Of a stretch of 30,974 bases of DNA, positions 1-11,038 are shown one piece after another. How positions within the stretch are numbered: position 1 is the stretch's first letter; every line of letters starts with the position of its first letter. The notes under the pieces were generated by a model, which was not told where the DNA came from, did not search any database, and was given only the letters and a program-made list of their open reading frames with translations. Both the position numbers and the translations under genes were made by a program. This DNA comes from JAOUJD01 sp964353935 (GTDB lineage Bacteria; Pseudomonadota; Gammaproteobacteria; Burkholderiales; Burkholderiaceae_F), in contig CAYGXL010000016.1 of NCBI GenBank assembly GCA_964353935.1, positions 1-30,974 on the forward strand. Reading direction: 5' to 3'.

Positions 1-2364
<2,364 letters not shown>

Positions 2365-2523
2365 GGGGGAGTCGAGCAGGCCGCGCAGGCGGCGAAGGAG
2401 GGGCAAGTCTAGGCGAACTGACTGACCGCCGCTTTCGACCCCGACGGGTCGGCACGCTGCGCGGCGGTGACCGGCAACCGGCCTCTCGCTTTCGATCGCC
2501 GCGCTCTGCTCCGCCACCAACGT

Positions 2524-2546
2524 GGCGCGCCGTCGAGCGGCGCGCC
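2524..2546 (-). other. 9-bp hairpin downstream of the lipoprotein gene
   Basis: The arms GGCGCGCCG and CGGCGCGCC pair perfectly around the loop TCGAG. It sits 14 bases past the lipoprotein stop on the minus strand and upstream of the UvrA start. There is no U-rich tail, so it is either an mRNA 3'-end stabiliser or a weak terminator. The rest of the 195-base gap 2365-2559 shows no gene. Confidence 0.4.
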
Positions 2547-2559
2547 GAAGGCCGCCTGC

Positions 2560-3084
2560 CTAATCGATGCGAACCGACGCGCCGCCGCCGGCGAAGCGGA
2601 CGAGGTCGTCGAACTGGCGCGTCACCAGCCCCGGAACGGGATCGCGGCCCTTCTCGTCACGGCGGTCGAACACCATGTCCGCGCCGGCCTGCACGCGGAC
2701 CCAGCGTGGGTAGGAGTACATGAAACCGCTGACGTGGTCGATGACCATCATCGACGAGCCGCCCGGCAGCAGCAGCTGTGCGGCGACCATGTTGTCGGCA
2801 CGCGGCAACAGGACGGCACGCGCCATCGGGCGACCGTCGCCGCGGCACTCGACGACCAGCGGCGCCGAGGAGCGGCGCACCTGCAGGTCGAACATCGGCG
2901 TGTCGCCGATGTACTCGCGGCCGCCGCTGGAAACGCGACAGCTCATTCCCTCGATCATCCGGCCCTGGCTGTCGACGGCCTGGATGCTGACCGGCTGCGT
3001 CGCGCGGCCGGTCACCGTGGCGCAGCCGCTCGCGAGGATGGCGGTCAGGGCCAGCAGGGCGACGCGCAGGGACAGGGGATCCAT
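2560..3084 (-). CDS. Small outer-membrane-type lipoprotein, function unknown
   Basis: This encodes 174 residues from ATG 3084. A signal peptide (SLRVALLALTAILASGC) ends in the lipobox LASGC, so the mature protein should be lipidated at Cys21 and membrane-anchored. The frame stays open upstream to 3147, but the ATG at 3084 places the signal peptide at the very N terminus, so it is preferred. The mature part is a beta-rich domain (ATVTGRATQPVSI, GMSCRVSS, YIGDTPMFDLQV) that loosely recalls PEGA-like or translocon-associated lipoproteins, but I do not recognise a family. It follows the CoA-transferase gene on the same strand by 68 bases, so co-transcription is possible. No clear Shine-Dalgarno is visible. 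Confidence 0.75.
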   Translation of the reverse strand: MDPLSLRVALLALTAILASGCATVTGRATQPVSIQAVDSQGRMIEGMSCRVSSGGREYIGDTPMFDLQVRRSSAPLVVECRGDGRPMARAVLLPRADNMVAAQLLLPGGSSMMVIDHVSGFMYSYPRWVRVQAGADMVFDRRDEKGRDPVPGLVTRQFDDLVRFAGGGASVRID

Positions 3085-3152
3085 CGGGCCGGTCGAGAAG
3101 AGGACGGACCCAACGTAGACGCCGCCGCGCGGCGGCGCTTCAGGCAAACGGA

Positions 3153-4364
3153 CTAGCTGCGCGGAAACGCGTGATCCAACGCTCGAATTGCCACGCCGCG
3201 GGCGACCAGTTCGTCGATTTCACGTTGGGCGAGGCCGGCACTCGCGAGCACTTCGACGGTGTGTTCCCCGATCCGAGGTGGATCGAGGCGCATGGGCAGG
3301 CGGTCGCCGTTCCACGACAGCGGCAGCAGCGGGGCCAGCGTGTCCCTGCCGTCGGGCAGGCGCATCGGCACGAGGCCGCCTGAGCCCAGCAGATGCGGAT
3401 CGTGGAAGAGGTCTTCCGGACGGGTGATCGGGGCCCAGGGCAGGCCAGCCGCCGTCGCGAGATCGATCAGTTCGTCGGCCGTGCGCCGCTGCAGTTCCTC
3501 GGTGACGAGGGGCATCAGCCACGGCCGCGCCGCGACGCGCAGCGGGTTGGTGGCGAGCCGCTCGTCGCGAGCCCAGTCGGTCCGGTCCAGCGCGTTGCAG
3601 AACGAACGCCACTGCGAGTCGCTGACGACCCCGAGGAACAGCTGCGTGCCGTCGCTGAGCGCGAAGACATCGTAGATGCCCCAGGCCGCGACGCGCGCCG
3701 GCATCGGTGCGGCCGGGCGGCCGGTGACGGCGTACTGCATCATGTGCTGCGCCATCAGCAGCACGCAGTTCTCGAACAGCCCGCTGTCGATGCGGCGTCC
3801 CGCGCCGGTGCGACTGCGCTCGAACAGCGCCGCTATCGCGCCGATCGCACCGAACATGCCGCCCATGATGTCGTTGACCGATGCGCCGGCGCGCAGAGGT
3901 CTCCCGGGCGGCCCGGTCATGTACGCGAGGCCGGCCATCATCTGCACGACTTCGTCGAGCGCGGTGCGATCCTGGTACGGCCCTGCGAGGAAGCCCTTGT
4001 GTGCCACGTAGATCAGGTCGGGCTTCACGCGCCTCAGGTCGTCGTATCCGAGCCCCAGCTTGTCCATCGCTCCGGGACGAAAGTTCTCGGTCACGACGTC
4101 GGCGGTCGCCACGAGCTTCAGCACCGCGGCGTGCCCGGCAGGGTCCTTCACGTCGATGGCGACGCTCTTCTTGTTGCGGTTGAACGCCGCGAAGAAGCCC
4201 GCGCCCGATCCGGTGAGCCGCCGCGTGTTGTCGCCGTCGGTCGGCTCGACCTTGATGACCTCGGCGCCGAGGTCGGCGAGCACGAGTCCGCACGTCGGCC
4301 CCATCACCATGTGGACGAACTCGACGACGCGGACGCCCGCGAGCGGCAGCGCGGACTCGCTCAC
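3153..4364 (-). CDS. Family III CoA-transferase (CaiB/BaiF type)
   Basis: The protein has 403 residues, the usual length of class III CoA-transferases, which move CoA between acyl-CoA and a free acid through an aspartyl-CoA intermediate. The N terminus has the typical LPLAGVRVVEF...GPTCGLVLADLGAEVIKVE pattern, then NRNKKSVAIDVKDPAG and ENFRPGAMDKLGLGY. Asp165 in the ASVNDIMGGMFGA stretch aligns, by motif, with the catalytic Asp169 of formyl-CoA transferase. The start is GTG 4364, supported by the Shine-Dalgarno AGAGGT five bases upstream. The substrate cannot be told from sequence, as paralogues of this family are numerous in Burkholderiales. No dehydrogenase or hydratase partner is adjacent. 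The upstream hairpin 4371-4384 could hide the ribosome binding site. Confidence 0.93.
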   Translation of the reverse strand: MSESALPLAGVRVVEFVHMVMGPTCGLVLADLGAEVIKVEPTDGDNTRRLTGSGAGFFAAFNRNKKSVAIDVKDPAGHAAVLKLVATADVVTENFRPGAMDKLGLGYDDLRRVKPDLIYVAHKGFLAGPYQDRTALDEVVQMMAGLAYMTGPPGRPLRAGASVNDIMGGMFGAIGAIAALFERSRTGAGRRIDSGLFENCVLLMAQHMMQYAVTGRPAAPMPARVAAWGIYDVFALSDGTQLFLGVVSDSQWRSFCNALDRTDWARDERLATNPLRVAARPWLMPLVTEELQRRTADELIDLATAAGLPWAPITRPEDLFHDPHLLGSGGLVPMRLPDGRDTLAPLLPLSWNGDRLPMRLDPPRIGEHTVEVLASAGLAQREIDELVARGVAIRALDHAFPRS

Positions 4365-4370
4365 CGGGTT

Positions 4371-4384
4371 ACCTCTGCCGAGGT
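4371..4384 (-). promoter_or_regulatory. Short hairpin overlapping the CoA-transferase ribosome binding site
   Basis: Read on the minus strand, ACCTC pairs with GAGGT around the loop GGCA, and the GAGGT arm is the Shine-Dalgarno of the GTG start at 4364. The five-base stem is modest, so this is a suggestion of partial translational control. The gap 4365-4469 separates this gene from the divergent membrane-protein gene, and I saw no consensus promoter in it. Confidence 0.35.
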
Positions 4385-4469
4385 AGGGCGCCGCGCGGCC
4401 TGACGTGCGTCAAGGAAGAAGAGCGCCGCGCCTTCTAGCGTGCCGCATCGATCCAGGCCGCCGATAGCC

Positions 4470-4805
4470 ATGCCGATTGCCCTGTTGGTCTTTCCATCGC
4501 TCGCCGCCATTCTGCTCGCGGCGCACTTCTACCGTGCCGGCCAGTGGGTGCTGTCCGCGCTGTCCGTCGGCGCGCTCGTCCTGCTGGCCGTGCCGCGCCC
4601 CTGGGCGGCGCGCGTGCTGCAGCTCGCGTTGCTGGCCGGCGCCTTCGAGTGGCTGCGCACGCTGGCGCTGTTCGCCTCGACGCGTGCCGCGATGGGCCAG
4701 CCCTACCTCCGGCTCACGCTGATCCTGGTCGCGGTCGCCGCCTTCACCGCCGCGTCGGCCGCCGTGTTCCAGCAGGCCGCCGTGCGCCGGCGCTATCGGC
4801 TCTAG
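4470..4805 (+). CDS. Small integral membrane protein, unknown
   Basis: This encodes 111 residues from ATG 4470. An in-frame ATG at 4440 is possible, but it would add a polar MPHRSRPPIA extension ahead of an otherwise natural first membrane segment. Hydrophobic stretches run about residues 3-18 (ALLVFPSLAAILLAAH), 26-42, 47-65 and 80-102, so three to four membrane helices are likely, with a short basic tail (RRRYRL). I recall similar small conserved proteins in Burkholderiales with no assigned function. The gene is divergent from the CoA-transferase and converges on the M20D gene, whose stop codon is only 8 bases away. Confidence 0.65.
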   Translation: MPIALLVFPSLAAILLAAHFYRAGQWVLSALSVGALVLLAVPRPWAARVLQLALLAGAFEWLRTLALFASTRAAMGQPYLRLTLILVAVAAFTAASAAVFQQAAVRRRYRL

Positions 4806-4813
4806 CTGGCGCG

Positions 4814-6004
4814 TCAGCGGGCGAGGAATTTCTCGACGAGCCTCACCCAGTACGTCGCGCCGAGCGGGATCAGCTCGTCGTTGAAGTCGTATGACGGGTT
4901 GTGCAGCATGCACGGTCCGAGTCCGTGGCCGGCGCTGCGATGCGAACCCTCGCCGTTGCCGATGAAGACATAAGAGCCCGGACGCGCCTTCAGCATGAAC
5001 GCGAAGTCCTCCGAGCCCATCGTCGGCTCGATGCCCCGCACGACGTTCGCAGCTCCGACGATGTCGTCCATCACGGTGGCCGCGAACTCGGTCTCCGCGG
5101 CGTGGTTCACCGTCGGCGGATAGTTCCAGCGGAACTCGACGTCGGCCTCCGCGCCGTGCGCCGCCGCGGTCATCGCGACGATGCGCTTCATCTGCTCCTC
5201 GACCTGCGCGGTCACGGCATCGCTGAACGTTCGCACCGTTCCGGCGATGCGCGCGGTCTCGGGAATCACGTTGGTCGCCTCGCCGGCCTGGATCATCGTG
5301 ACCGACAGGACGGCAGACTCGATCGGTTTCTTGACGCGCGTGATGATGGCCTGCAGGCCGTTGACGATCTGCACGGCCACGAACACCGGGTCGATGCCGA
5401 GGTGCGGCATCGCCGCGTGCGCGCCGCGCCCGCGGACCGAGATCGCGAACTCGTTGGACGACGCCATCATGGGGCCCGCGGTCAGGCCGAATTCGCCGAC
5501 CTTCAGGTTCGGCCAGTTGTGCATGCCGAACACCGCGTCGCACGGGAAGCGGTCGAACAGCCCGTCGTCGATCATCCTCTGCGCGCCGGCGCCGCCTTCC
5601 TCGCCGGGCTGGAAGATCAGGTGCACCGTGCCGTCGAACGGGCGCGTTTCCGCAAGGTACTTCGCCGCGCCGAGCAGCATCGCCGTGTGACCGTCGTGGC
5701 CGCACGCGTGCATCCTGCCCTCGTGCCTCGACCGGTGCGGGAACTGGTTGGCCTCCGTGATCGGCAGCGCATCCATGTCGGCGCGCAGTCCGATCGAGCG
5801 AGGCGATGAGCCGTTCTTCAGCGTCCCGACCACGCCCGTGCCGCCGAGGCCGCGGGTGACCTCGATGCCCCAAGCCGCGAGCCGGCTGGCGACGATGTCG
5901 GAAGTGCGCTCTTCCTCGAAACGCAGTTCAGGATGGGCGTGAAGGTCACGCCGGATCTGCTGGATTTCGGCGCGGAACTGAACCAGGCGGTCGATCAGTT
6001 GCAT
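4814..6004 (-). CDS. M20D-family amidohydrolase (hippurate hydrolase / N-acyl amino acid hydrolase-like)
   Basis: The gene gives 396 residues from ATG 6004 (MQLIDRLVQFRAEIQQIRRD), the usual N terminus for HipO/AbgB-type enzymes; the frame is open further upstream but that part does not look like the family. Metal-site motifs are visible: MHACGHDGHTAML (Cys101, His103), FQPGEEGGAGA (Glu136/Glu137), GMHNWP (His162) and a C-terminal GHGLGPCMLHNPSYDFND block. Enzymes of this group hydrolyse N-acyl amino acids, hippurate or related amides in the cytoplasm using two metal ions. Substrate cannot be told. It is divergent from argE, another M20 enzyme, across a 182-base gap containing an inverted repeat. 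An alternative start is the ATG at 6037. Confidence 0.9.
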   Translation of the reverse strand: MQLIDRLVQFRAEIQQIRRDLHAHPELRFEEERTSDIVASRLAAWGIEVTRGLGGTGVVGTLKNGSSPRSIGLRADMDALPITEANQFPHRSRHEGRMHACGHDGHTAMLLGAAKYLAETRPFDGTVHLIFQPGEEGGAGAQRMIDDGLFDRFPCDAVFGMHNWPNLKVGEFGLTAGPMMASSNEFAISVRGRGAHAAMPHLGIDPVFVAVQIVNGLQAIITRVKKPIESAVLSVTMIQAGEATNVIPETARIAGTVRTFSDAVTAQVEEQMKRIVAMTAAAHGAEADVEFRWNYPPTVNHAAETEFAATVMDDIVGAANVVRGIEPTMGSEDFAFMLKARPGSYVFIGNGEGSHRSAGHGLGPCMLHNPSYDFNDELIPLGATYWVRLVEKFLAR

Positions 6005-6071
6005 GAGGGTTCTGCGTAGCGGACTCGGGAGCGACATCGTACTGAACCGGCACCGGTGGCGCACCCGGGCC

Positions 6072-6124
6072 TGCCAACGCCCGGATCGCACATGCGCGAG
6101 CCAGGCGTTGGCAAGCCCTAGAAT
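6072..6124 (+). promoter_or_regulatory. Divergent control region: inverted repeat next to a -10 element
   Basis: TGCCAACGCC (6072-6081) and GGCGTTGGCA (6104-6113) form a perfect 10-base inverted repeat with a 22-base spacer. Five bases downstream lies TAGAAT (6119-6124), a good -10 hexamer for argE with a 5'-UTR of about 55 bases. No convincing -35 was found at 16-18 bases. The arms are placed where a repressor or activator could act on argE, the divergent amidohydrolase, or both. Confidence 0.45.
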
Positions 6125-6186
6125 GGCCGCTCTCCGGCGCTTCGGGCGCCGGGTCCGCAAGACCCTCTCTCCCGGCGGGTGTTTCC

Positions 6187-7404
6187 ATGAACAAGCCAGT
6201 TGATTCCGCCGTTTCCACTTCGCCGTCGGCCGACGCGCTCGCCATGATCGATCGGCTGATCGCGTTCCCCACGGTCAGTCGCGATTCGAACCTCGGGCTG
6301 ATCGAATACGCGCGCGACGAACTCGAGCGGCTCGGCGTCCGCTCGCAACTGGTCTACGACGCGAGCGGGAAGAAAGCGAACCTGTTCGCCACGCTGTCGG
6401 CCGAGCCGGACCGCGTGAAGACGGGCGGGCTGGTGCTGTCGGGCCACACCGACACCGTGCCGGTCGACGGCCAGGACTGGTCGAGCGATCCGTTCCAGGC
6501 CACGCACCGCGACGGCCGCATCCACGGACGCGGCACCGCGGACATGAAGGGCTTCATCGCGATCGCGCTCGCGTGGGCGCCGCGTTTCCTCGCCGCGCAG
6601 CAGCGGCTGCCGGTCCACCTGTCGCTGACCTACGACGAGGAGACGACCTTCCTCGGCGTGAACGGCCTGGTCGCCGATCTCGCCGAGCGAGGCATTCGCC
6701 CGGCGGGCTGCATCATCGGCGAGCCGACCGACATGCAGGCGATCGTGGCGCACAAAGGCAAGCGGGACCTGTGCTGCAAGGTCCGCGGACGCGAAGCGCA
6801 CTCGGCGCTCACGCCGCAGGGCGTGAACGCGATCGAGTTCGCCGCACGGCTGATCGCGTACATCCGCGGCGTGGCCGACCGGCTGGCGCGCGACGAGCGG
6901 CGCGACGATCGCTTCGCCGTTCCGCACAGCACGCTGCAGACCGGACTGATCAAGGGTGGCATCGCGACCAACGTCGTGCCGCGCGATTGCGAGTTCCACT
7001 TCGAGATGCGCAACCTGCCGTCGATGTCGCACGACACCATGGAGGGCGAGATCGTCGAGTACGCGGAACGCGAACTGGTGCCGCAGATGCGCCGTGTCGC
7101 AGCCGACGCCGGCATCGCGTTCGAGCGCGGCCTCGACCTGCCGGCGTTCGGCATCGCGCCCGACGCGGCGCTGGTCCGATGGGCGCAGCAGGTCGCCCGC
7201 ACGACGCACCTCGGCACCGGCGCGGTGAGCTTCGCCACCGAGGCGAGCGTCTTCATGAAGGCCGGCATCCCGACCGTCGTGCTGGGGCCCGGCAGCATCG
7301 AGCAGGCGCACAAGCCTGACGAGTACATCAGCTACGCGCAGGTCGCCGCGTGCGAGGCGTTCTTCGCGCAGATGATCGAGCAGCCGCTTCCCGGCGCGAA
7401 GTGA
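6187..7404 (+). CDS. argE: Acetylornithine deacetylase
   Basis: The protein has 405 residues and belongs to the M20A metallopeptidases. It hydrolyses N-acetylornithine to ornithine and acetate in arginine synthesis. Visible motifs are SGHTDTVPVDGQDW (His87), GRGTADMKGF (bridging Asp119), LTYDEETTFLG (catalytic Glu151/Glu152), GEPTDM (Glu179) and, near the C terminus, GPGSIEQAHKPDEY with the last metal histidine. The overall pattern (AMIDRLIAFPTVSRDSN, ATEASVFMKAGIPTVV) is that of ArgE rather than DapE. The Shine-Dalgarno is weak. The stop codon shares one base with the ATG of the following molybdopterin enzyme, so the two are translationally coupled. Many Burkholderiales also use ArgJ for this step, so a role with other acyl amino acids cannot be excluded. 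Confidence 0.9.
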   Translation: MNKPVDSAVSTSPSADALAMIDRLIAFPTVSRDSNLGLIEYARDELERLGVRSQLVYDASGKKANLFATLSAEPDRVKTGGLVLSGHTDTVPVDGQDWSSDPFQATHRDGRIHGRGTADMKGFIAIALAWAPRFLAAQQRLPVHLSLTYDEETTFLGVNGLVADLAERGIRPAGCIIGEPTDMQAIVAHKGKRDLCCKVRGREAHSALTPQGVNAIEFAARLIAYIRGVADRLARDERRDDRFAVPHSTLQTGLIKGGIATNVVPRDCEFHFEMRNLPSMSHDTMEGEIVEYAERELVPQMRRVAADAGIAFERGLDLPAFGIAPDAALVRWAQQVARTTHLGTGAVSFATEASVFMKAGIPTVVLGPGSIEQAHKPDEYISYAQVAACEAFFAQMIEQPLPGAK

Positions 7405-9488
7405 TGCGCGACCCCGCGCCAGGCGAAACCATCGTCCGCGCGGCGTGCCCGCACGACTGCCCGGACACGTGCGCGATGCTCGTGACCGTGCGAGAGGAGC
7501 AGGGCCGGCGCGTCGCGGTGAAGATCGCCGGTGATCCGACGCACCCCGCCACGGGCGGCGTGCTGTGCACGAAGGTCAGCCGCTACCTCGAGCGCGTGTA
7601 TCACCCGGATCGCCTCCTGCATCCGCTCAGGCGAGTCGGGCGCAAGGGCGAGGGCCGCTTCGAACGCGTCAGCTGGGACGAAGCGCTCGCCGACATCGCG
7701 CGCCGCCTGCAGGCAATCGCCGCGTGCGACCCGCAGCGCATCGTCCCGTACAGCTACGCCGGCACGATGGGCCTCGTGCAGGGCGAGGCGATGGCGAGCC
7801 GCTTCTTCAACAAGCTCGGCGCGAGCTTCCTCGACCGCACGATCTGCGCGACCGCCGGCGGCGAGGCGCTCGCGGCCACGCTCGGCGCGCGGCTCGGCAC
7901 CGACGTCGAGCAGTTCCAGGACGCGAAGCTGATCGTCTTCTGGGGCGCCAACGCGATCGCGTCGAACCTGCACCTGTGGAGCCGCGCGCAGGAGGCCAAG
8001 CGCCGGGGCGCGAAGCTGATCGCGATCGACCCGTACCGCTCGCTCACGGCGGAGAAGTGCCACCAGCACATCGCACTGATGCCGGGCACCGACGGCGCCT
8101 TCGCGCTCGGCGCGATCCACGTGCTGGCCCGCGAGGGATGGCTGGACCGCGATTACATCGAGCGGCACACGCTCGGCTTCGATGCACTCGCCGAGCGCGC
8201 GCGCGCGTTCGACCCGGACCGCGTTGCGGCGCTGTGCGGGATCACCGCCGACGAGATCACCGGGTTCGCGCACGACTACTGGACGCTGAACCCGGCGGCG
8301 ATCCGGCTCAACTACGGCATGCAGCGCACGCGCGGCGGCGGCAACGCGGTCCGCGCCGTGGCGAGCCTGCCCGCGCTGGCCGGGCATTGGCGCCATCCCG
8401 CCGGCGGACTGCTGTTGTCGACCAGCGGCGCATATGCGGTCGACGAGGCGGCGCTGTACCGGCCGGACCTGCTCGCGGGGCGGCGTCCGCGAACGGTCAA
8501 CATGTCGACCATCGGGCGGGACCTGCTCGAAGCCGACCCCCCGATCGAGGCGCTGATCGTCTACGACAGCAACCCGGTGGCGGTCGCGCCGCAGTCGTCC
8601 GAGGTCGCGCGCGGCTTCGCGCGAGAGGAGCTGTTCACGGTCGTGCTCGAGCAGTTCCAGACCGACACGGCCGACTACGCCGACTACGTGCTGCCGGCGA
8701 CGACGCAGCTCGAGCACGTCGACGTGCACAAGTCGTACGGGCACTACTACGTGCTCGCCAACAATCCGGCGATCGATCCGCTCGGCGAGGCACTGCCGAA
8801 CAGCGAGATCTTCCGGCGGCTTGCCGCGCGCATGGGCTTCGACGAACCCTGCTTCTCGGAGACCGACGACGAACTCGCGGCGAAGGCTTTCGCGAAGCGC
8901 GGGACGACGGCGCACTACGACTGGGCTCGCCTCAGGCAGAAGGGCTGGGAACGGCTCGACCTGCCCGCGGACTACGCGCCCTTCGCGCAGGGCAACTTCC
9001 CGACGCCGTCCGGCAAGTGCGAACTCGTGTCCCCTCGCCTCGCGGCGGTCGGCGCCGACCCGGTTCCCGGCTACGTGCCACCGTACGAGAGCGCGTCGAG
9101 CAACCCGGAACGGGCGCGCCGCTTCCCGCTCGCCATCATCTCGCCACCCGCCCGCAACTTCCTGAACTCCACGTTCGTAAACGTCGCGTCGCTGCGCGAC
9201 GCCGAGGGCGAGCCCGCGCTGGAGATCCATCCGGTCGACGCGGCGGGGCGCGGGATCACGGACGGCGCGCGGGTCCGCGTGTTCAACGACCGGGGCCACT
9301 TCGAGTTGCAGGCGCGCGTCACGGAGCGGGCGCGTCCGGGCTGTGTGGTCGCGCTGTCGATCTGGTGGAAGAAGCTCACGCGCGACGGCCGCAACGCGAA
9401 CGAGGTGACCAGCCAGGCGCTGACGGACATCGGCCGCGGTCCCACTTTCTACGACTGCCTGGTGGAAGTCGAATCGACCTCGACTTGA
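7404..9488 (+). CDS. Molybdopterin-dependent oxidoreductase, DMSO-reductase superfamily
   Basis: The gene encodes 694 residues from ATG 7404, which overlaps the argE stop by one base. The N terminus holds a [4Fe-4S] motif: Cys15, Cys19, Cys23 and, after a gap, Cys55 (CPHDCPDTC...GVLCTK). Then come the molybdopterin-binding features SWDEALADIARRL, the WGANAIASNLHLW block, IDPYRSLTAEKC and a C-terminal aspartate-decarboxylase-like domain (LEIHPVDAAGRGITDGARV). Cys148 in RTICATAGG is a plausible molybdenum ligand by position. There is no twin-arginine signal, so the enzyme should be cytoplasmic. Electron partner and substrate are unknown; proteins of this type are often annotated only as formate-dehydrogenase-like. 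Its coupling to argE is unexplained. Confidence 0.88.
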   Translation: MRDPAPGETIVRAACPHDCPDTCAMLVTVREEQGRRVAVKIAGDPTHPATGGVLCTKVSRYLERVYHPDRLLHPLRRVGRKGEGRFERVSWDEALADIARRLQAIAACDPQRIVPYSYAGTMGLVQGEAMASRFFNKLGASFLDRTICATAGGEALAATLGARLGTDVEQFQDAKLIVFWGANAIASNLHLWSRAQEAKRRGAKLIAIDPYRSLTAEKCHQHIALMPGTDGAFALGAIHVLAREGWLDRDYIERHTLGFDALAERARAFDPDRVAALCGITADEITGFAHDYWTLNPAAIRLNYGMQRTRGGGNAVRAVASLPALAGHWRHPAGGLLLSTSGAYAVDEAALYRPDLLAGRRPRTVNMSTIGRDLLEADPPIEALIVYDSNPVAVAPQSSEVARGFAREELFTVVLEQFQTDTADYADYVLPATTQLEHVDVHKSYGHYYVLANNPAIDPLGEALPNSEIFRRLAARMGFDEPCFSETDDELAAKAFAKRGTTAHYDWARLRQKGWERLDLPADYAPFAQGNFPTPSGKCELVSPRLAAVGADPVPGYVPPYESASSNPERARRFPLAIISPPARNFLNSTFVNVASLRDAEGEPALEIHPVDAAGRGITDGARVRVFNDRGHFELQARVTERARPGCVVALSIWWKKLTRDGRNANEVTSQALTDIGRGPTFYDCLVEVESTST

Positions 9489-9595
9489 TCTGAGGCCACT
9501 CCGTACCTCGGTCGGGGGATGGCGGGGCAGGGCACGGCGACGAGAATGAAAGCGGGTTGATTGATGCAGCCCGCATCGCACTCCGGATTCCGCCG

Positions 9596-11002
9596 ATGTC
9601 GTCTTCCCTCGACTTCCCGTTCGTGGCCGGCCTCGACGCCGCCCGTTGGGTCCAGGCGGGCCTGGAGGTCTGGGAAGCCTGGCGGATGACGCCGGCGCAG
9701 CTCGCCGCGTGCCGCCAGCAACGGCTGGTTTCCCTGCTCAGGCACGCCCGGACCGCCTCGCCGTTCTATCGCGCGTTGCATGCGGGTCTCCCGCTCGCCG
9801 ACGACGCCCCGCTGTCGGCGTATCCGGTCGTCGACAAGCGCACGCTGATGCGGGAGTTCGACCGTGTCAGCACGCGCCCCGAAGTGACCCTGTTCGCGAT
9901 CGACCGGTTCGTATCCCGGCCCGAGCGGCACGGATCGCTGTTCCAGGGCCGATACGCGGTCTGGACGAGCTCCGGCACCACGGGCCACCCCGGGTGGTTC
10001 GTGCAGGACCCCGGCGCGCTGGCGGTCTATGACGCACTGGAAGCCCAGCGCTTCCGGGGCGTCGGCCTGGCGCGTTCGTGGCGGCCGGGCGAGCGTTATG
10101 CGATGGTCGCGGCGACCGGCGGGCACTTCGCCGGCGTGTCGTCGGTGGAGCGGATGCGGCGGTCCGTGCCGTGGCTGGCGCCGTTCGTGCGCTCCTGCTC
10201 GCTGATGCAGCCGGTGCGCTCGCTGGTGGCCGAACTCAACGGTTACCAGCCGGCCATCGTCGCCACGTACCCGACCGCCGCCGAGATGCTCGCCGAGGAG
10301 CAGGCGAGCGGGCGGCTGCGGCTGCGCCTGCGCGAGATCTGGACCGGCGGCGAAGGCCTGGCGCCCGCGACGCGCGCCCGGCTGCGGTCCGTCTTCGGCT
10401 GCCCGATCCGCAGTTCCTACGGGGCTTCGGAGTTCCTGCCGATCGCGTGGGAGTGCGAGCACCTGAACCTGCACGTCAACAGCGACTGGGTGATCCTCGA
10501 ACCGGTGGACGCGGAGCGGCGGGCCATCGCGCCGGGGACCCGATCGCACTCGGTACTGCTGACCAACCTGGCCAACCGCGTGCAGCCGTTGATTCGTTAC
10601 GACCTCGGCGACGCCGTGACGCTGCACGACCGGCCCTGCGCCTGCGGATCGGCTTTCCCGTCGATTTCCGTCGAAGGACGCTGCGACGACACCCTGGTGA
10701 TGCCGCTCGCGCACGGCGGGCTCGGAACGGTCGTGCCGCTGGCTCTCGCGACCGTGCTCGAGGACGAGGCGCACGTGCACGACTTCCAGGTCGTGCAAAC
10801 CGGCAGCGGCGCATTGACAGTCCGGCTGGCCGAGGACGAGGGTGGGTCTGCCGCCGCGGTGCGCCGTGCACTGCACGCGTACTTCAAGGCGATGGGTTTC
10901 GCCGATGTCGCGCTCGAGGTCGGTGGCCAGGCGCCGCGACGGGATCCGGTCAGCGGCAAGCTGCGCCGGGTCGTCCGGGAGAATCGACCGGTCGTGCCGT
11001 AG
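9596..11002 (+). CDS. PaaK-like adenylate-forming enzyme (phenylacetate-CoA ligase family)
   Basis: The protein has 468 residues from ATG 9596; a TTG at 9557 in frame is less likely. It shows adenylation motifs: WTSSGTTGHPG (residues 123-133), SSYGASE (273-279) and PLIRYDLGD (331-339), with a likely catalytic lysine in DPVSGKLRR near the C terminus. The N-terminal part (RLVSLLRHARTASPFYRALHAG) is the usual PaaK-type lead-in. A CACG motif (residues 348-351) follows the RYDLGD block, as in phenylacetate-CoA ligase-like proteins where it may bind zinc. Such enzymes activate a carboxylic acid as acyl-AMP, then often acyl-CoA. No phenylacetate gene is nearby, so the substrate is open. It is 107 bases after the molybdopterin enzyme. 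Confidence 0.85.
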   Translation: MSSSLDFPFVAGLDAARWVQAGLEVWEAWRMTPAQLAACRQQRLVSLLRHARTASPFYRALHAGLPLADDAPLSAYPVVDKRTLMREFDRVSTRPEVTLFAIDRFVSRPERHGSLFQGRYAVWTSSGTTGHPGWFVQDPGALAVYDALEAQRFRGVGLARSWRPGERYAMVAATGGHFAGVSSVERMRRSVPWLAPFVRSCSLMQPVRSLVAELNGYQPAIVATYPTAAEMLAEEQASGRLRLRLREIWTGGEGLAPATRARLRSVFGCPIRSSYGASEFLPIAWECEHLNLHVNSDWVILEPVDAERRAIAPGTRSHSVLLTNLANRVQPLIRYDLGDAVTLHDRPCACGSAFPSISVEGRCDDTLVMPLAHGGLGTVVPLALATVLEDEAHVHDFQVVQTGSGALTVRLAEDEGGSAAAVRRALHAYFKAMGFADVALEVGGQAPRRDPVSGKLRRVVRENRPVVP

Positions 11003-11038
11003 CGCCGCACGCGACGGCGCAGCCGCGGCTTCGGCACA

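Noticed and set aside
7332..9581. 749-residue open frame antisense to the molybdopterin oxidoreductase
   Set aside because: Low-complexity Arg/Val/Ala composition without motifs; the plus strand has clear Fe-S and molybdopterin motifs.
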